Origin: Lachnospiraceae bacterium
Lineage (GTDB): Bacteria; Bacillota_A; Clostridia; Lachnospirales; Lachnospiraceae
Direction: 5' to 3'
Assembly (NCBI GenBank): GCA_009911175.1
Contig: QXWX01000014.1
Coordinates: 32,152 to 96,151, forward strand
Length of the DNA: 64,000 bases
Every line of letters starts with the position of its first letter. Position 1 is the first letter of the stretch. Under the pieces are notes generated by a model. The model did no database searches, was not told the origin of the DNA, and saw only the letters and a program-made list of their open reading frames with translations. The position numbers and the translations under genes are program-made. This document shows positions 26,181 through 35,285 of this stretch, piece by piece.

Positions 26181-26263
26181 AATTGCCTGCATTAAAAATC
26201 TGCTTCGCAGATGGCGGGCACGCAATCACTTGCTATGCAAGTGGTTACATTCAGCAGGCAATT
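26181..26263 (+). other. Three-way-junction palindromic element upstream of pyk
   Basis: AATTGCCTGC (26181-26190) pairs exactly with GCAGGCAATT (26254-26263). Inside lie two perfect hairpins, ATCTGC/GCAGAT (26198-26212) and CACTTGC/GCAAGTG (26227-26243). As RNA this would form a compact three-helix junction in the pyk leader. No riboswitch family was recognised. It could also be a small mobile palindrome, since GGGCACGC...GGTTACA resembles part of the element at 50.7 kb. Confidence 0.5.
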
Positions 26264-26307
26264 AATTTGCTGTGCGAATTGGTTACAAATAAAGGGAGAA
26301 TATAAAA

Positions 26308-27744
26308 ATGAAAAAGACAAAGATTGTATGTACGATGGGTCCGAGTACGGACGACAAAGAAGTATTGCGCAGTATCATCCGGGGCGGGATGGATGTGGCA
26401 CGTTTTAATTTTTCCCATGGCACCCATCCGGAGCAGAAGGCAAGGATGGACATGCTCAAGCTGATCCGGGAGGAGGAGCATGCCAATACGGCGATCCTGC
26501 TCGATACGAAGGGACCAGAGATCCGTACCGGTGTATTAAAGGACGGCAAAAAGGTAAAACTGGAGGCAGGGGCTATGATCACGCTGACTCCGGAAGAGGT
26601 TGCGGGGGATGCGCAGAGGGTATCCATCACATATGACGGTCTGGCGGAGGATGTGGATCGAGGGAAGAAGATCTTGATTGATGACGGCCTGATCGAACTG
26701 GAAGTGGTGAAAAAGGACGGTAAGGATATCCAGTGCCGGATTATCAACGGAGGCGAGCTGGGTGAGCGCAAGGGGATCAATGTACCCAATGTTCCGGTAC
26801 GGCTCCCGGCCATTACGGAAAAGGACAAGGAAGACATCAAGTTCGGGGTGGAGCAGGACATTGACTTTATCGCGGCTTCCTTTGTACGGAACGCGGAATG
26901 CATCCTGGAGATCAAGGCATACCTGAAATCCCTGCATGCGCAGTATATCCCGATCATCGCCAAGATCGAGAATGCGGAAGGCATCCGCAACATTGACGAG
27001 ATTATCCGCGCGGCGGACGGGATCATGGTAGCCAGAGGAGATCTGGGCGTGGAGATTCCGGCGGAAGAGCTGCCCTACCTGCAGAAGATGCTGATCCAGA
27101 AATGCAACAGTAATTTTAAGACAGTCATTACGGCGACCCAGATGCTGGATTCCATGATCCGCAATCCCCGTCCCACCCGTGCGGAGGTGACGGATGTGGC
27201 CAATGCGGTCTATGACGGCACGGCTGCGGTGATGCTGTCTGGTGAGACGGCTGCAGGAAAGTATCCGCTCGAGGCATTGAAGATGATGGTCCATATCGTG
27301 GAGAACGCGGAGGAGCATCTGGATTATGACAGACTGCTCTCCCAGGCCGGCGATCATCTGAAATCCAGTGTGTCCACGGCAATCGGATATTCTTCCGTGC
27401 TGGCGGCATCCAATCTGAATGCAAAATGTATCATCACGCCGTCGGTGTCCGGCGCGACCACACGGTATGTATCGAATATGAAACCGCGGCAGGAAATCCT
27501 CGGCGTAACGCCCAGTGACCGGGCGCTCCGCAGGATGTCCATTTACTGGGGCGTCACTCCGCTGAAATCTCTGGAATTCAGCACAACGGATGATGTCTGC
27601 AACGGCGCTATTGAGCTTGCGCAGGTAAAACAATTTGTGGACACGGGAGATATCGTTGTCCTTACGGCAGGGATGCCGTCACCGAATGTACGGGAAGAGA
27701 TCGGCGGGGTGAGCAATATGATGCGGATTGCCACGATAGAGTAA
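26308..27744 (+). CDS. pyk: Pyruvate kinase
   Basis: 478 aa. It converts phosphoenolpyruvate and ADP to pyruvate and ATP, the last step of glycolysis. Signatures include KIVCTMGPS at the start, the substrate loop VARFNFSHG, the active-site segment IIAKIENAEG with catalytic Lys/Glu, MVARGDLGVEIP and TRAEVTDVANAV. The length matches single-unit bacterial enzymes without the extra C-terminal PEP-utiliser domain. The start follows AAAGGGAG. The structured element 45 bases upstream may affect its expression. Confidence 0.98.
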   Translation: MKKTKIVCTMGPSTDDKEVLRSIIRGGMDVARFNFSHGTHPEQKARMDMLKLIREEEHANTAILLDTKGPEIRTGVLKDGKKVKLEAGAMITLTPEEVAGDAQRVSITYDGLAEDVDRGKKILIDDGLIELEVVKKDGKDIQCRIINGGELGERKGINVPNVPVRLPAITEKDKEDIKFGVEQDIDFIAASFVRNAECILEIKAYLKSLHAQYIPIIAKIENAEGIRNIDEIIRAADGIMVARGDLGVEIPAEELPYLQKMLIQKCNSNFKTVITATQMLDSMIRNPRPTRAEVTDVANAVYDGTAAVMLSGETAAGKYPLEALKMMVHIVENAEEHLDYDRLLSQAGDHLKSSVSTAIGYSSVLAASNLNAKCIITPSVSGATTRYVSNMKPRQEILGVTPSDRALRRMSIYWGVTPLKSLEFSTTDDVCNGAIELAQVKQFVDTGDIVVLTAGMPSPNVREEIGGVSNMMRIATIE

Positions 27745-27756
27745 GGAACTGTAGGA

Positions 27757-27800
27757 AAATCCTCTGAATTCCCCGTTTGGCGGGGGAGTCAGAGGATTTT
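27757..27800 (+). terminator. Terminator of pyk
   Basis: AAAATCCTCTGA (27757-27768) pairs with TCAGAGGATTTT (27789-27800), with an inner TCCCC/GGGGGA stem. It stands 13 bases after the pyk stop codon. Confidence 0.85.
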
Positions 27801-27908
27801 ATGTGACACATGTGTTACAGGGGTGACTGCGGATTGCCGCAAAGCAGAATGTATCATTTTGTACTGTGGCAGTTTCCGGGAGTGCTTTTGGATGAAATGA
27901 GGTGAAAC

Positions 27909-28646
27909 ATGAAGGGACTGCGGTGGATCGCAGGCGGAGCGTCCTCCATTGCGGTGGTTGTCATTCTGCTGATCTCCGGCTTTCAGGCGGCAATGTATGC
28001 CGATTTCGGCGTTTATGAGCGGGAATATATAAAATATCAGGTGCTGCGGGAGTTGGATATGGAGATGGAGGACGCAATGTATGTGACCCGGGAGATGATG
28101 GCATATCTGAAAGGGGACAGAGAGCGTTTGAGCGTGGTAACTACGGTAGAAGGCACAGAGCAGGATTTTTTCAATGAGCAGGACCGCCTGCACATGGATG
28201 ACGTGCAGGGGCTCTTTCTCGGCGGCCTTGCCCTGCGAAGATGGGCGTTCGCTGTCCTTGCGGCAGCCCTTGTATTTTTGGCGGCAGCATGCAGGAAGGA
28301 GATATGGAGGACTTTGGCCCGAAGCTTTCAGGTAGTGCTGGGGATCCTGGCGGCTTTGATCCTGTTTCTGGGAATTGCCATGGCGAGGAATTTCAATGCG
28401 GTGTTTACGAAATTCCACGAGATCTTTTTTGACAATGACCTCTGGATCTTTGACCCCGCGGAAGATTATATGATCCGGATGCTTCCGGAAGGACTGTTTT
28501 TTGATATGGTGATCCGGATCGGAGGATTTTTTCTGACAGGACTGACCGTGCTTCTGATCCTCAGCATCGTATATTCGGTCAGGAGCTGGAAGGCCGGAAG
28601 CGGCAGCAACAGGGAGGAAAAGGCAGAAGAGGAAAGGCTCAGATAG
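27909..28646 (+). CDS. TIGR01906/DUF1461 integral membrane protein
   Basis: 245 aa. An N-terminal helix (residues 5-28) is followed by an exterior loop with FGVYEREYIKYQVLRELDM and FNEQDRLHMDDVQGLF. Two central helices and one near residue 200 come next, and the tail is basic and cytoplasmic. Loop and topology match the DUF1461 (TIGR01906) family, whose function is unknown. GAGGTG precedes the ATG. It lies 57 bases before purL, and the functional link, if any, is unclear. Confidence 0.85.
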   Translation: MKGLRWIAGGASSIAVVVILLISGFQAAMYADFGVYEREYIKYQVLRELDMEMEDAMYVTREMMAYLKGDRERLSVVTTVEGTEQDFFNEQDRLHMDDVQGLFLGGLALRRWAFAVLAAALVFLAAACRKEIWRTLARSFQVVLGILAALILFLGIAMARNFNAVFTKFHEIFFDNDLWIFDPAEDYMIRMLPEGLFFDMVIRIGGFFLTGLTVLLILSIVYSVRSWKAGSGSNREEKAEEERLR

Positions 28647-28703
28647 ATTTCCCGGAACTGTTCAGAGCAGATGGGATTTCTAAATTAAAGGAGGAGAACT
28701 GAT

Positions 28704-31700
28704 ATGGGTAATGTAAAGCGGGTATATGTGGAGAAAAAGGCAGACTTTGCCGTACAGGCGAAGGAGTTGAGGCATGAGATCAGACATTATCTTGGAATCG
28801 GGACAGTGACAGGGGTACGGGTGCTGATTCGCTATGATGTGGAAAATGTTTCCGATGCTTCTTTTGAGAAAGCGTGCAGCGGCGTATTTGTAGAGCCTCC
28901 GGTGGATCTCTTATACCGGGAGGAGGTTCCGGTGCAGGAAGGGGACAAAGTCTTTTCCGTAGAATTCCTTCCGGGACAGTTCGATCAGAGGGCGGATTCC
29001 GCGGAGCAGTGTATTCAGTTTATCAAGGAAGATGAAAAGCCGGTCATCCGTACGGCAACCACCTATGTGATCCAGGGGACGGTGACAGAAGAGGAATTTG
29101 CAGCCATCAAGAACCACTGCATCAACCCGGTGGATTCCCGGGAGACCGGGCTGGAGAAGCCGGATACGCTGGTGGCGGTATTCGAGGAGCCGGAGGATGT
29201 GAAGATCTTTGAAGGATTCCAGGATATGCCGGAGGAAGAGCTTAAGGCATTGTATGATTCTCTGGGACTGGCCATGACGTTTCAGGACTTCCTCCATATC
29301 CAGAATTATTTTCATGGGGAGGAGCACCGGGATCCGTCTATGACGGAGATCCGTGTGCTGGATACCTACTGGTCTGATCACTGCCGCCATACTACGTTCT
29401 CAACGGAATTAAAGAATGTGTCCTTCGGCGAAGGGGATTACAGGGAACCGATCGAGAGTACCTACAGACAATACTTAAAGGATCACAGTGAGATCTTTGC
29501 CGGCAGGGAGGACAAGTTTGTCTGCCTGATGGATCTGGCGCTGATGGCCATGCGGAAGCTGAAAAAGGAAGGGAAGCTTGCGGATCAGGAGGAGTCCGAC
29601 GAGATCAATGCCTGCAGTATCGTGGTTCCCATCAAGGTGGACGGCGCGGAGGAGGAGTGGCTCATCAATTTTAAAAATGAGACGCACAACCATCCCACGG
29701 AGATCGAGCCCTTCGGAGGCGCGGCCACTTGTCTGGGCGGCGCCATCCGTGATCCGCTGTCCGGACGGACCTATGTATACCAGGCCATGCGCGTGACCGG
29801 GGCGGCCGATCCTACGGTGCCGGTCCAGGATACCCTGAAAGGAAAGCTGCCTCAGAAAAAACTGGTCCGCGGGGCGGCGAAGGGATACAGTTCTTACGGA
29901 AATCAGATCGGCCTGGCGACAGGAACAGTAAAGGAGATCTATCATCCCAATTATGTGGCGAAGCGTATGGAAATCGGCGCGGTTCTGGGGGCGGCTCCCA
30001 GACGCGCGGTAATCCGGGAGACATCAGATCCGGGAGACATTATCATCCTTCTGGGCGGACGGACCGGGCGGGACGGCTGCGGCGGCGCCACTGGGTCTTC
30101 CAAGGTACACACCGAGGAATCCATTGAGACCTGCGGCGCGGAGGTACAGAAGGGAAATCCGCCGACAGAGCGGAAGATCCAGCGCCTTTTCCGCAGGGAG
30201 GAGGTCAGCCGTCTGATCAAGAAGTGCAATGATTTCGGCGCGGGCGGTGTGTCGGTTGCCATCGGGGAGCTGGCGGAAGGCCTGCGGGTGGATCTGGATA
30301 AGGTTCCGAAAAAATATGCGGGCCTGGACGGGACGGAGATCGCCATCTCCGAATCCCAGGAGCGTATGGCTGTGGTGGTCGATCCAAAGGATGTGGAGCA
30401 GTTCTTGTCCTATGCAGGGGAAGAAAACCTGGAGGCAACCGAGGTGGCTGTGGTGACGGAGTCTCCCCGTCTGGTTCTGATCTGGAGGGGAAAGGAGATC
30501 GTCAATATTTCCCGTGCGTTTCTGGACACCAACGGGGCTCATCAGGAGACCGATGTGGAAGTGGAGATCCCGGGAAAGGAAGGCTCTCTCTTCGTTCGGG
30601 AGGACGTGGCGGATGTCCGGGAAAAATGGCTGTCCATGCTCTCTGACCTGAATGTGTGCTCCCAGAAAGGACTGGTGGAAATGTTCGACGGTTCCATCGG
30701 CGCGGCTTCGGTGTTCATGCCCCACGGCGGAAAATACCAGATGACCGAGACCCAGGCCATGGCGGCAAAGGTGCCGGTCCAGAACGGAACCACGGACAGT
30801 GTGTCCATGATGAGCTATGGCTTTGATCCCTATCTGTCCAGCTGGAGCCCTTACCACGGCGCGATCTACGCGGTGACGGAATCCGTTGCGAAGATCGTGG
30901 CGTCCGGCGGGGATCACCGGAAGATCCGGTTCACCTTCCAGGAATATTTCCGCAGGATGACAGAAGATCCGAAGCGGTGGAGCCAGCCCTTTGCGGCCCT
31001 CCTTGGCGCTTATCACGCACAGCTTGGCTTCGGGCTGCCGTCCATCGGAGGAAAGGACAGCATGTCCGGCACTTTCCAGGATATTGATGTGCCGCCGACG
31101 CTGGTGTCCTTTGCGGTGGATATGGCAGTGGAAGGGGACATGATCACACCGGAGCTGAAAAGCCCTGGAAATAAGCTGGTCTGGCTGCGGATCGAGAGAG
31201 ACTCCTACGATCTTCCGGTCTATGGACAGGTGATGGAGCAGTACGGGAAGTTTACGGAGGATATCCGCGGCGGCAGGATCCTGTCCGCCTATGCACTGGA
31301 CCGCCACGGAATCCTGGCGGCACTCAGCAAGATGGCATTCGGAAATAAGCTGGGCGTAAAAGTCGAGCATAACCTGGATCCAAGGGATGCCTTCGCTCCG
31401 GCCTTTGGCGATCTGATCGCAGAGGTTCCGGCAGACCAGGTGGGCAATCTGCAGATCACCTATACGGTCATCGGTGAGGTCACCGGGGGAGATGGATTCT
31501 CTTATGGAAATACGGAGATTTCCATGGACGAGGCAATCCGGGCATGGACAGGAACATTGGAACCGGTGTTTGCGACGAAATCGGCGGCATCCGCAGAGAC
31601 AGTACTGGAAGAAAAGCTGTATGACGGCACAGGAAAGGTTCATGTATGTACCCATAAAATCGGGCAGCCTACGGTATTTATTCCGGTATTTCCGGGGACC

Positions 31701-32462
31701 AACTGTGAATATGACAGCAGGAAGGCATTTGAGCGCGCAGGCGCGAAGGTGATCACAAGAGTGTTCCGGAATCTGGATGCCGCAGGAATCCGGGAATCTG
31801 TGGAAGAATTTGAGAAGGCTATCGGCCAGGCCCAGATGATCATGTTCCCGGGCGGATTCAGTGCCGGGGATGAGCCGGACGGCTCCGCAAAATTCTTTGC
31901 CACCGCATTTATGAATGAGAAGATCAAGGAAGCGGTGGAGAAACTGCTAGGCGACCGGGACGGTCTTGCGCTGGGAATCTGCAACGGTTTTCAGGCACTG
32001 ATCAAGCTGGGGCTGGTGCCCTATGGAAAGATCGCCGGCCAGACGGAGGATTCCCCCACCCTGACCTATAACACGATCGGACGGCACATTTCCAAAATGG
32101 TCTATACCAAGGTGGTGAGCAATCGGTCTCCGTGGCTTGCGCAGGCACAGCTTGGCAGCGTATATACGATTCCGGCATCCCATGGGGAAGGCAGGTTTGT
32201 GGCAAATCCAGGATGGCTGGAGAAGCTGTTTGAAAACGGCCAGGTGGCGACACAGTACTGCGATCCGGAGGGTGTGATCAGCATGGACGAGGAGTGGAAT
32301 ATCAACGGATCTTATCTGGCAATCGAAGGGATCACAAGCCCGGACGGAAGGGTGCTGGGCAAGATGGCGCATTCCGAGCGGAGAGACAGGTCTGTGGCGG
32401 TCAATATTTACGGTGAACAGGATATGAAGATATTTGAATCCGGAGTGGAGTATTTCCGGTAG
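28704..32462 (+). CDS. purL: Phosphoribosylformylglycinamidine synthase, single-chain
   Basis: 1252 aa. It catalyses the ATP- and glutamine-dependent conversion of FGAR to FGAM in purine synthesis. The large subunit region holds LDTYWSDHCRHTTF, NETHNHPTEIEPFGGAAT and a second nucleotide-fold half (SIGGKDSMSGTF). The glutamine amidotransferase occupies the C-terminal 260 residues, with nucleophile Cys in LGICNGFQALIKLG and His in PASHGEGRF. The fused layout is typical of clostridia and proteobacteria rather than Bacillus (which uses PurS/Q/L). No other pur gene is adjacent. AAAGGAGGAG lies before the ATG. Confidence 0.97.
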   Translation: MGNVKRVYVEKKADFAVQAKELRHEIRHYLGIGTVTGVRVLIRYDVENVSDASFEKACSGVFVEPPVDLLYREEVPVQEGDKVFSVEFLPGQFDQRADSAEQCIQFIKEDEKPVIRTATTYVIQGTVTEEEFAAIKNHCINPVDSRETGLEKPDTLVAVFEEPEDVKIFEGFQDMPEEELKALYDSLGLAMTFQDFLHIQNYFHGEEHRDPSMTEIRVLDTYWSDHCRHTTFSTELKNVSFGEGDYREPIESTYRQYLKDHSEIFAGREDKFVCLMDLALMAMRKLKKEGKLADQEESDEINACSIVVPIKVDGAEEEWLINFKNETHNHPTEIEPFGGAATCLGGAIRDPLSGRTYVYQAMRVTGAADPTVPVQDTLKGKLPQKKLVRGAAKGYSSYGNQIGLATGTVKEIYHPNYVAKRMEIGAVLGAAPRRAVIRETSDPGDIIILLGGRTGRDGCGGATGSSKVHTEESIETCGAEVQKGNPPTERKIQRLFRREEVSRLIKKCNDFGAGGVSVAIGELAEGLRVDLDKVPKKYAGLDGTEIAISESQERMAVVVDPKDVEQFLSYAGEENLEATEVAVVTESPRLVLIWRGKEIVNISRAFLDTNGAHQETDVEVEIPGKEGSLFVREDVADVREKWLSMLSDLNVCSQKGLVEMFDGSIGAASVFMPHGGKYQMTETQAMAAKVPVQNGTTDSVSMMSYGFDPYLSSWSPYHGAIYAVTESVAKIVASGGDHRKIRFTFQEYFRRMTEDPKRWSQPFAALLGAYHAQLGFGLPSIGGKDSMSGTFQDIDVPPTLVSFAVDMAVEGDMITPELKSPGNKLVWLRIERDSYDLPVYGQVMEQYGKFTEDIRGGRILSAYALDRHGILAALSKMAFGNKLGVKVEHNLDPRDAFAPAFGDLIAEVPADQVGNLQITYTVIGEVTGGDGFSYGNTEISMDEAIRAWTGTLEPVFATKSAASAETVLEEKLYDGTGKVHVCTHKIGQPTVFIPVFPGTNCEYDSRKAFERAGAKVITRVFRNLDAAGIRESVEEFEKAIGQAQMIMFPGGFSAGDEPDGSAKFFATAFMNEKIKEAVEKLLGDRDGLALGICNGFQALIKLGLVPYGKIAGQTEDSPTLTYNTIGRHISKMVYTKVVSNRSPWLAQAQLGSVYTIPASHGEGRFVANPGWLEKLFENGQVATQYCDPEGVISMDEEWNINGSYLAIEGITSPDGRVLGKMAHSERRDRSVAVNIYGEQDMKIFESGVEYFR

Positions 32463-32515
32463 GATCCGGATGAAAATACAGAAGATCGGACGATTTTCGT
32501 ATATGAAAAAGAAGA

Positions 32516-32587
32516 GGGCTGTCTGAAAATGCATGTCTGTCGGCAGGAACGTATGGTTCTGCCGACAGACCGCATGTTCAGACAGCC
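32516..32587. terminator. Bidirectional terminator hairpin between purL and coat-like genes
   Basis: GGCTGTCTGAAAATGC (32518-32533) pairs with GCATGTTCAGACAGCC (32571-32586), and CTGTCGGCAGAAC-type inner arms close it. The architecture resembles the family A palindromes, but the internal sequence differs. Confidence 0.75.
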
Positions 32588-32590
32588 TGT

Positions 32591-32848
32591 TTAGCTCATC
32601 CTGGGCTGGGTCAGGATGGACTTTACGTGCTCGATCTCTTCCCTTGTGGCCTTGGCCGCGGGAACATAATAATGCTTCTCCCGTGCTGCCTGGTACAGCT
32701 TTTCCTGGGACATCTCGCACTGGCTGCGCATCTGTTTCAGGCATTGTTTGAGTTCCTTGTTTTCTGTCTGGGGAATGATGTCGCCGAACGTTTTCAGCTC
32801 CCCGTTTACTCCGACCAGAGCGTCGGAAACCATTGTCTTTTCATTCAT
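32591..32848 (-). CDS. CotF-like small spore coat protein
   Basis: 85 aa from the ATG at 32848, which follows AAGGAGGTAACCCAC on the minus strand; an in-frame ATG at 32866 lies upstream of that site and is unlikely. It is an all-helical protein with ENKELKQCLKQMRSQCEMSQ, resembling the ferritin-like CotF family of spore coat proteins. It probably pairs with the gene at 32929-33111 in one minus-strand transcript. The coat role is inferred from the family. Confidence 0.65.
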   Translation of the reverse strand: MNEKTMVSDALVGVNGELKTFGDIIPQTENKELKQCLKQMRSQCEMSQEKLYQAAREKHYYVPAAKATREEIEHVKSILTQPRMS

Positions 32849-32928
32849 GTGGGTTACCTCCTTCATAAGACCACTTGCCCGGCAAGTGATCGCCTGTCAT
32901 TTGTTCTGATTTCAAACAGCAGTGATCT

Positions 32929-33111
32929 TTATAAAAATTTCATCAGCTCCTGCTTGTTTTTCATGGCGGAATCCGCGGCATCCTGGAACAGCTTTTTGAT
33001 CTCCGGGTCTTCGGCCTGGGATGCATAGTCTGTCATTTTACAGTGGGATGTGTCATAGCCGCCGATCAGATGGCGCAGGTTCTGCAGATCAAGTACGGAT
33101 AAATCGGACAT
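32929..33111 (-). CDS. CotF-like very small coat-associated protein
   Basis: 60 aa. AAAAGGAGGG precedes the ATG on the minus strand. It is helical, with LDLQNLRHLIGGYDTSHCK and EIKKLFQDAADSAMKNKQ, again like the CotF/ferritin-like helical hairpin. It lies 80 bases upstream of the other coat-like gene. Sporulation genes elsewhere in the window (spoIVB, spo0A) fit the organism type; the exact role is unknown. Confidence 0.6.
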   Translation of the reverse strand: MSDLSVLDLQNLRHLIGGYDTSHCKMTDYASQAEDPEIKKLFQDAADSAMKNKQELMKFL

Positions 33112-33243
33112 GTTGAAACCCTCCTTTTGATAAAAATATATTCCGTGATTACAGGAGATAGTATGTCCGCGATATCAAAAAGTATGTGGCAGATTTTTTT
33201 AGGGAGCCGCATGCTCTGATGATATCAAAAGAAAAAGTTTTTG

Positions 33244-33966
33244 TCATTTTGCAGAAGCTTTTCCGCTGTGGGTGGAAGATAAGATAAATCCTCCGAACAG
33301 CTCCCGCATCTCGGCGGAGCTGCGGTACATGCATTCCGGATGCCACTGGACGCCAATGGCAAAGGGGTGGGAAGGCATTTCAACGGCCTCGACCGTCTGG
33401 TCGGAAGCTGTCGCGGACACGGCCAGATTCTTCCCGATCCGGTCCAGGGTCTGATGGTGGTAGCTGTTCACATATAAAAGGCTTCCTACATATTTTTTGA
33501 GCTGTGTCCCCTGCTTCACATGGATCTTGTGACTGACCTCGTTCCGTGTATCGGACTGCTGCATGTGGTCGAGATGCTTTCCGGGCTGCAGGGAGATGTC
33601 CTGGAAGATCGTGCCCCCGCAGGCCACGTTGAATACCTGCATCCCGCGGCAGATAGAAAATACCGGTTTATTGGTCTTCAGGACTTCTTTCATGAGCCGG
33701 ATCTGGAAGAGATCCAGAGAAATATTGGTCTGCCCGTTTCCTTTTTGAGGCTCTTGTCCGAACAGCAGAGGCGTGATGTCATTTCCACCGCAGAACAGGA
33801 AGCCGTCGCAGAGGCTGACATATTCATTTAAGACCGGGCCGGAGCGGATGAGGGGCAGGATCAGGGGGATACCGCCGGAATACCGGACGGACTGGATGTA
33901 AGCATTGGTCACAAACTGTTTGTTTTCAATAAAGCCGCAGACGATCACGCCGATTTTAGGTTTCAT
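33244..33966 (-). CDS. Gamma-glutamyl-gamma-aminobutyrate hydrolase-like peptidase (C26, PuuD type)
   Basis: 240 aa class I glutamine-amidotransferase fold. The nucleophile Cys is in VFSICRGMQVFNVACGG and the His is in IGVQWHPECMY; the early motif GFLFCGGNDITP is typical of C26 peptidases. These enzymes cut gamma-glutamyl amides (gamma-glutamyl-GABA, folate polyglutamates or similar). No putrescine pathway gene is nearby, so the substrate is open. It is divergent from the dipeptidase gene. Confidence 0.88.
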   Translation of the reverse strand: MKPKIGVIVCGFIENKQFVTNAYIQSVRYSGGIPLILPLIRSGPVLNEYVSLCDGFLFCGGNDITPLLFGQEPQKGNGQTNISLDLFQIRLMKEVLKTNKPVFSICRGMQVFNVACGGTIFQDISLQPGKHLDHMQQSDTRNEVSHKIHVKQGTQLKKYVGSLLYVNSYHHQTLDRIGKNLAVSATASDQTVEAVEMPSHPFAIGVQWHPECMYRSSAEMRELFGGFILSSTHSGKASAK

Positions 33967-34228
33967 AAGGTCTCCTTTTTGTGGTATACTGGTTGATAGA
34001 ATTATTTTGTATTTCAGCGTATGTAGTTTTTGAAAAAAATATACGCAGGGTTCGGAACAAGTACGTTGTATCTGGTTCGAAATTTCACAGATACGATATT
34101 TTTACGTTTGGCGGCATAAAATAAAGGAAGGCGGCTGGAACGATGTTTAGGCAATTAATAATGAAATTTTGCGCATTCTGGTTCCGGCTTGTCCGGGTCA
34201 GGATAGAAACAGGAAAGGAAGCAGGAGG

Positions 34229-35236
34229 ATGATGAAAAGGTTGATTGATCTGCACTGTGATACGATCAGTGAGCTGCAGAAAAGGGGTGATGAAGAAACC
34301 CTGTTAGAAAATCAGTTGTGTGTACATATGGAAGCACTGAAACGTGCCGGAACTATGGTTCAGTTTTTCGCGTGCTTTGCGGATGGAAAGGAATATGAGG
34401 ACGGGAAGCCTGTCTGGAACGGCAGACACCGGCAGATCGGGCCGGAAGCATGGGACCGGGCATACAAGGCGGTGCTGGATATGATCCGGCGGATCCGTAA
34501 GGAAGAGCAGGAAGGGCTTGTGGTTGTCGAAAGCTATGATGAGATCCTGGAAAATGACAGGCAGCATCGGATCACCGCAGTTGCCACGGTGGAAGAGGGC
34601 GGTGTGTTAAACGAGAAGCAGGAGCGGCTGGAGGAGCTGTACCGGCTGGGAATCCGCCTGATCACGCTGACATGGAATTATGAGAACTGCCTGGGGTATC
34701 CCAACAGCCGGGACGGTGAGGTGATGAACCGGGGATTGAAAGCATTTGGCCTGGAAATAGTGGAGCGGATGAATGCGCTGGGGATGCTGGTGGATGTCTC
34801 CCACCTGTCGGACGGGGGATTCTGGGACTGCATCCGGGTCAGCAGGGCTCCGATCATAGCATCGCATTCCAATGCCCGCGCTCTGTGCGGCGTCCCCCGG
34901 AATCTGACGGATGATATGCTGAGGGCATTGGCGGAAAAAGGGGGCGCGGCAGGACTGAATTTTTATCCCGTATTTCTGCGGGAGGAGGTTTCGGAGGTTA
35001 CGGTACAGGACATTGCCAGACATGCGGCCCATATGATCGCGGCGGCAGGGGAGGATCTGCCTGCCATTGGAACGGATTTTGACGGGTTTGTGTGCAGGGA
35101 TGTAACAGGATATATTTCCGGGCCGGGAGAGATGGAGAGAGTCTGGGAAGCCATGAAACAGCAGGGGATCACGGAGCGGCAGCTGGATAAGATCTGGTTC
35201 GGGAACGCGCTCAGGGTTCTGAAAGCAGTAATCTGA
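34229..35236 (+). CDS. Membrane-dipeptidase family (M19) dipeptidase
   Basis: 335 aa from ATG 34229 (or 34232) following GGAAAGGAAG; the frame is open 60 bases further up without a better site. Zinc ligands appear as LHCDT near the start, HLSDGGFWD and SHSNARALCG, and GTDFDGF is in the C-terminal third. M19 enzymes hydrolyse dipeptides, including D-amino-acid dipeptides. No signal peptide was seen, so it is cytoplasmic. Two inverted repeats (34017-34046 and 34068-34094) lie in the divergent upstream region. Confidence 0.93.
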   Translation: MMKRLIDLHCDTISELQKRGDEETLLENQLCVHMEALKRAGTMVQFFACFADGKEYEDGKPVWNGRHRQIGPEAWDRAYKAVLDMIRRIRKEEQEGLVVVESYDEILENDRQHRITAVATVEEGGVLNEKQERLEELYRLGIRLITLTWNYENCLGYPNSRDGEVMNRGLKAFGLEIVERMNALGMLVDVSHLSDGGFWDCIRVSRAPIIASHSNARALCGVPRNLTDDMLRALAEKGGAAGLNFYPVFLREEVSEVTVQDIARHAAHMIAAAGEDLPAIGTDFDGFVCRDVTGYISGPGEMERVWEAMKQQGITERQLDKIWFGNALRVLKAVI

Positions 35237-35242
35237 AAATAC

Positions 35243-35272
35243 GAAAAAGCTACCCGAACCGGCAGCTTTTTC
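35243..35272. terminator. Bidirectional terminator between dipeptidase and argG
   Basis: GAAAAAGCT (35243-35251) and AGCTTTTTC (35264-35272), with an inner CC/GG pair, form a stem carrying A/T tracts for both converging genes. Confidence 0.88.
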
Positions 35273-35285
35273 ATGATAGATTGTT

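Noticed and set aside
30024..31655. 543-codon minus-strand frame inside purL
   Set aside because: Antisense shadow of purL with no start signal or family features.
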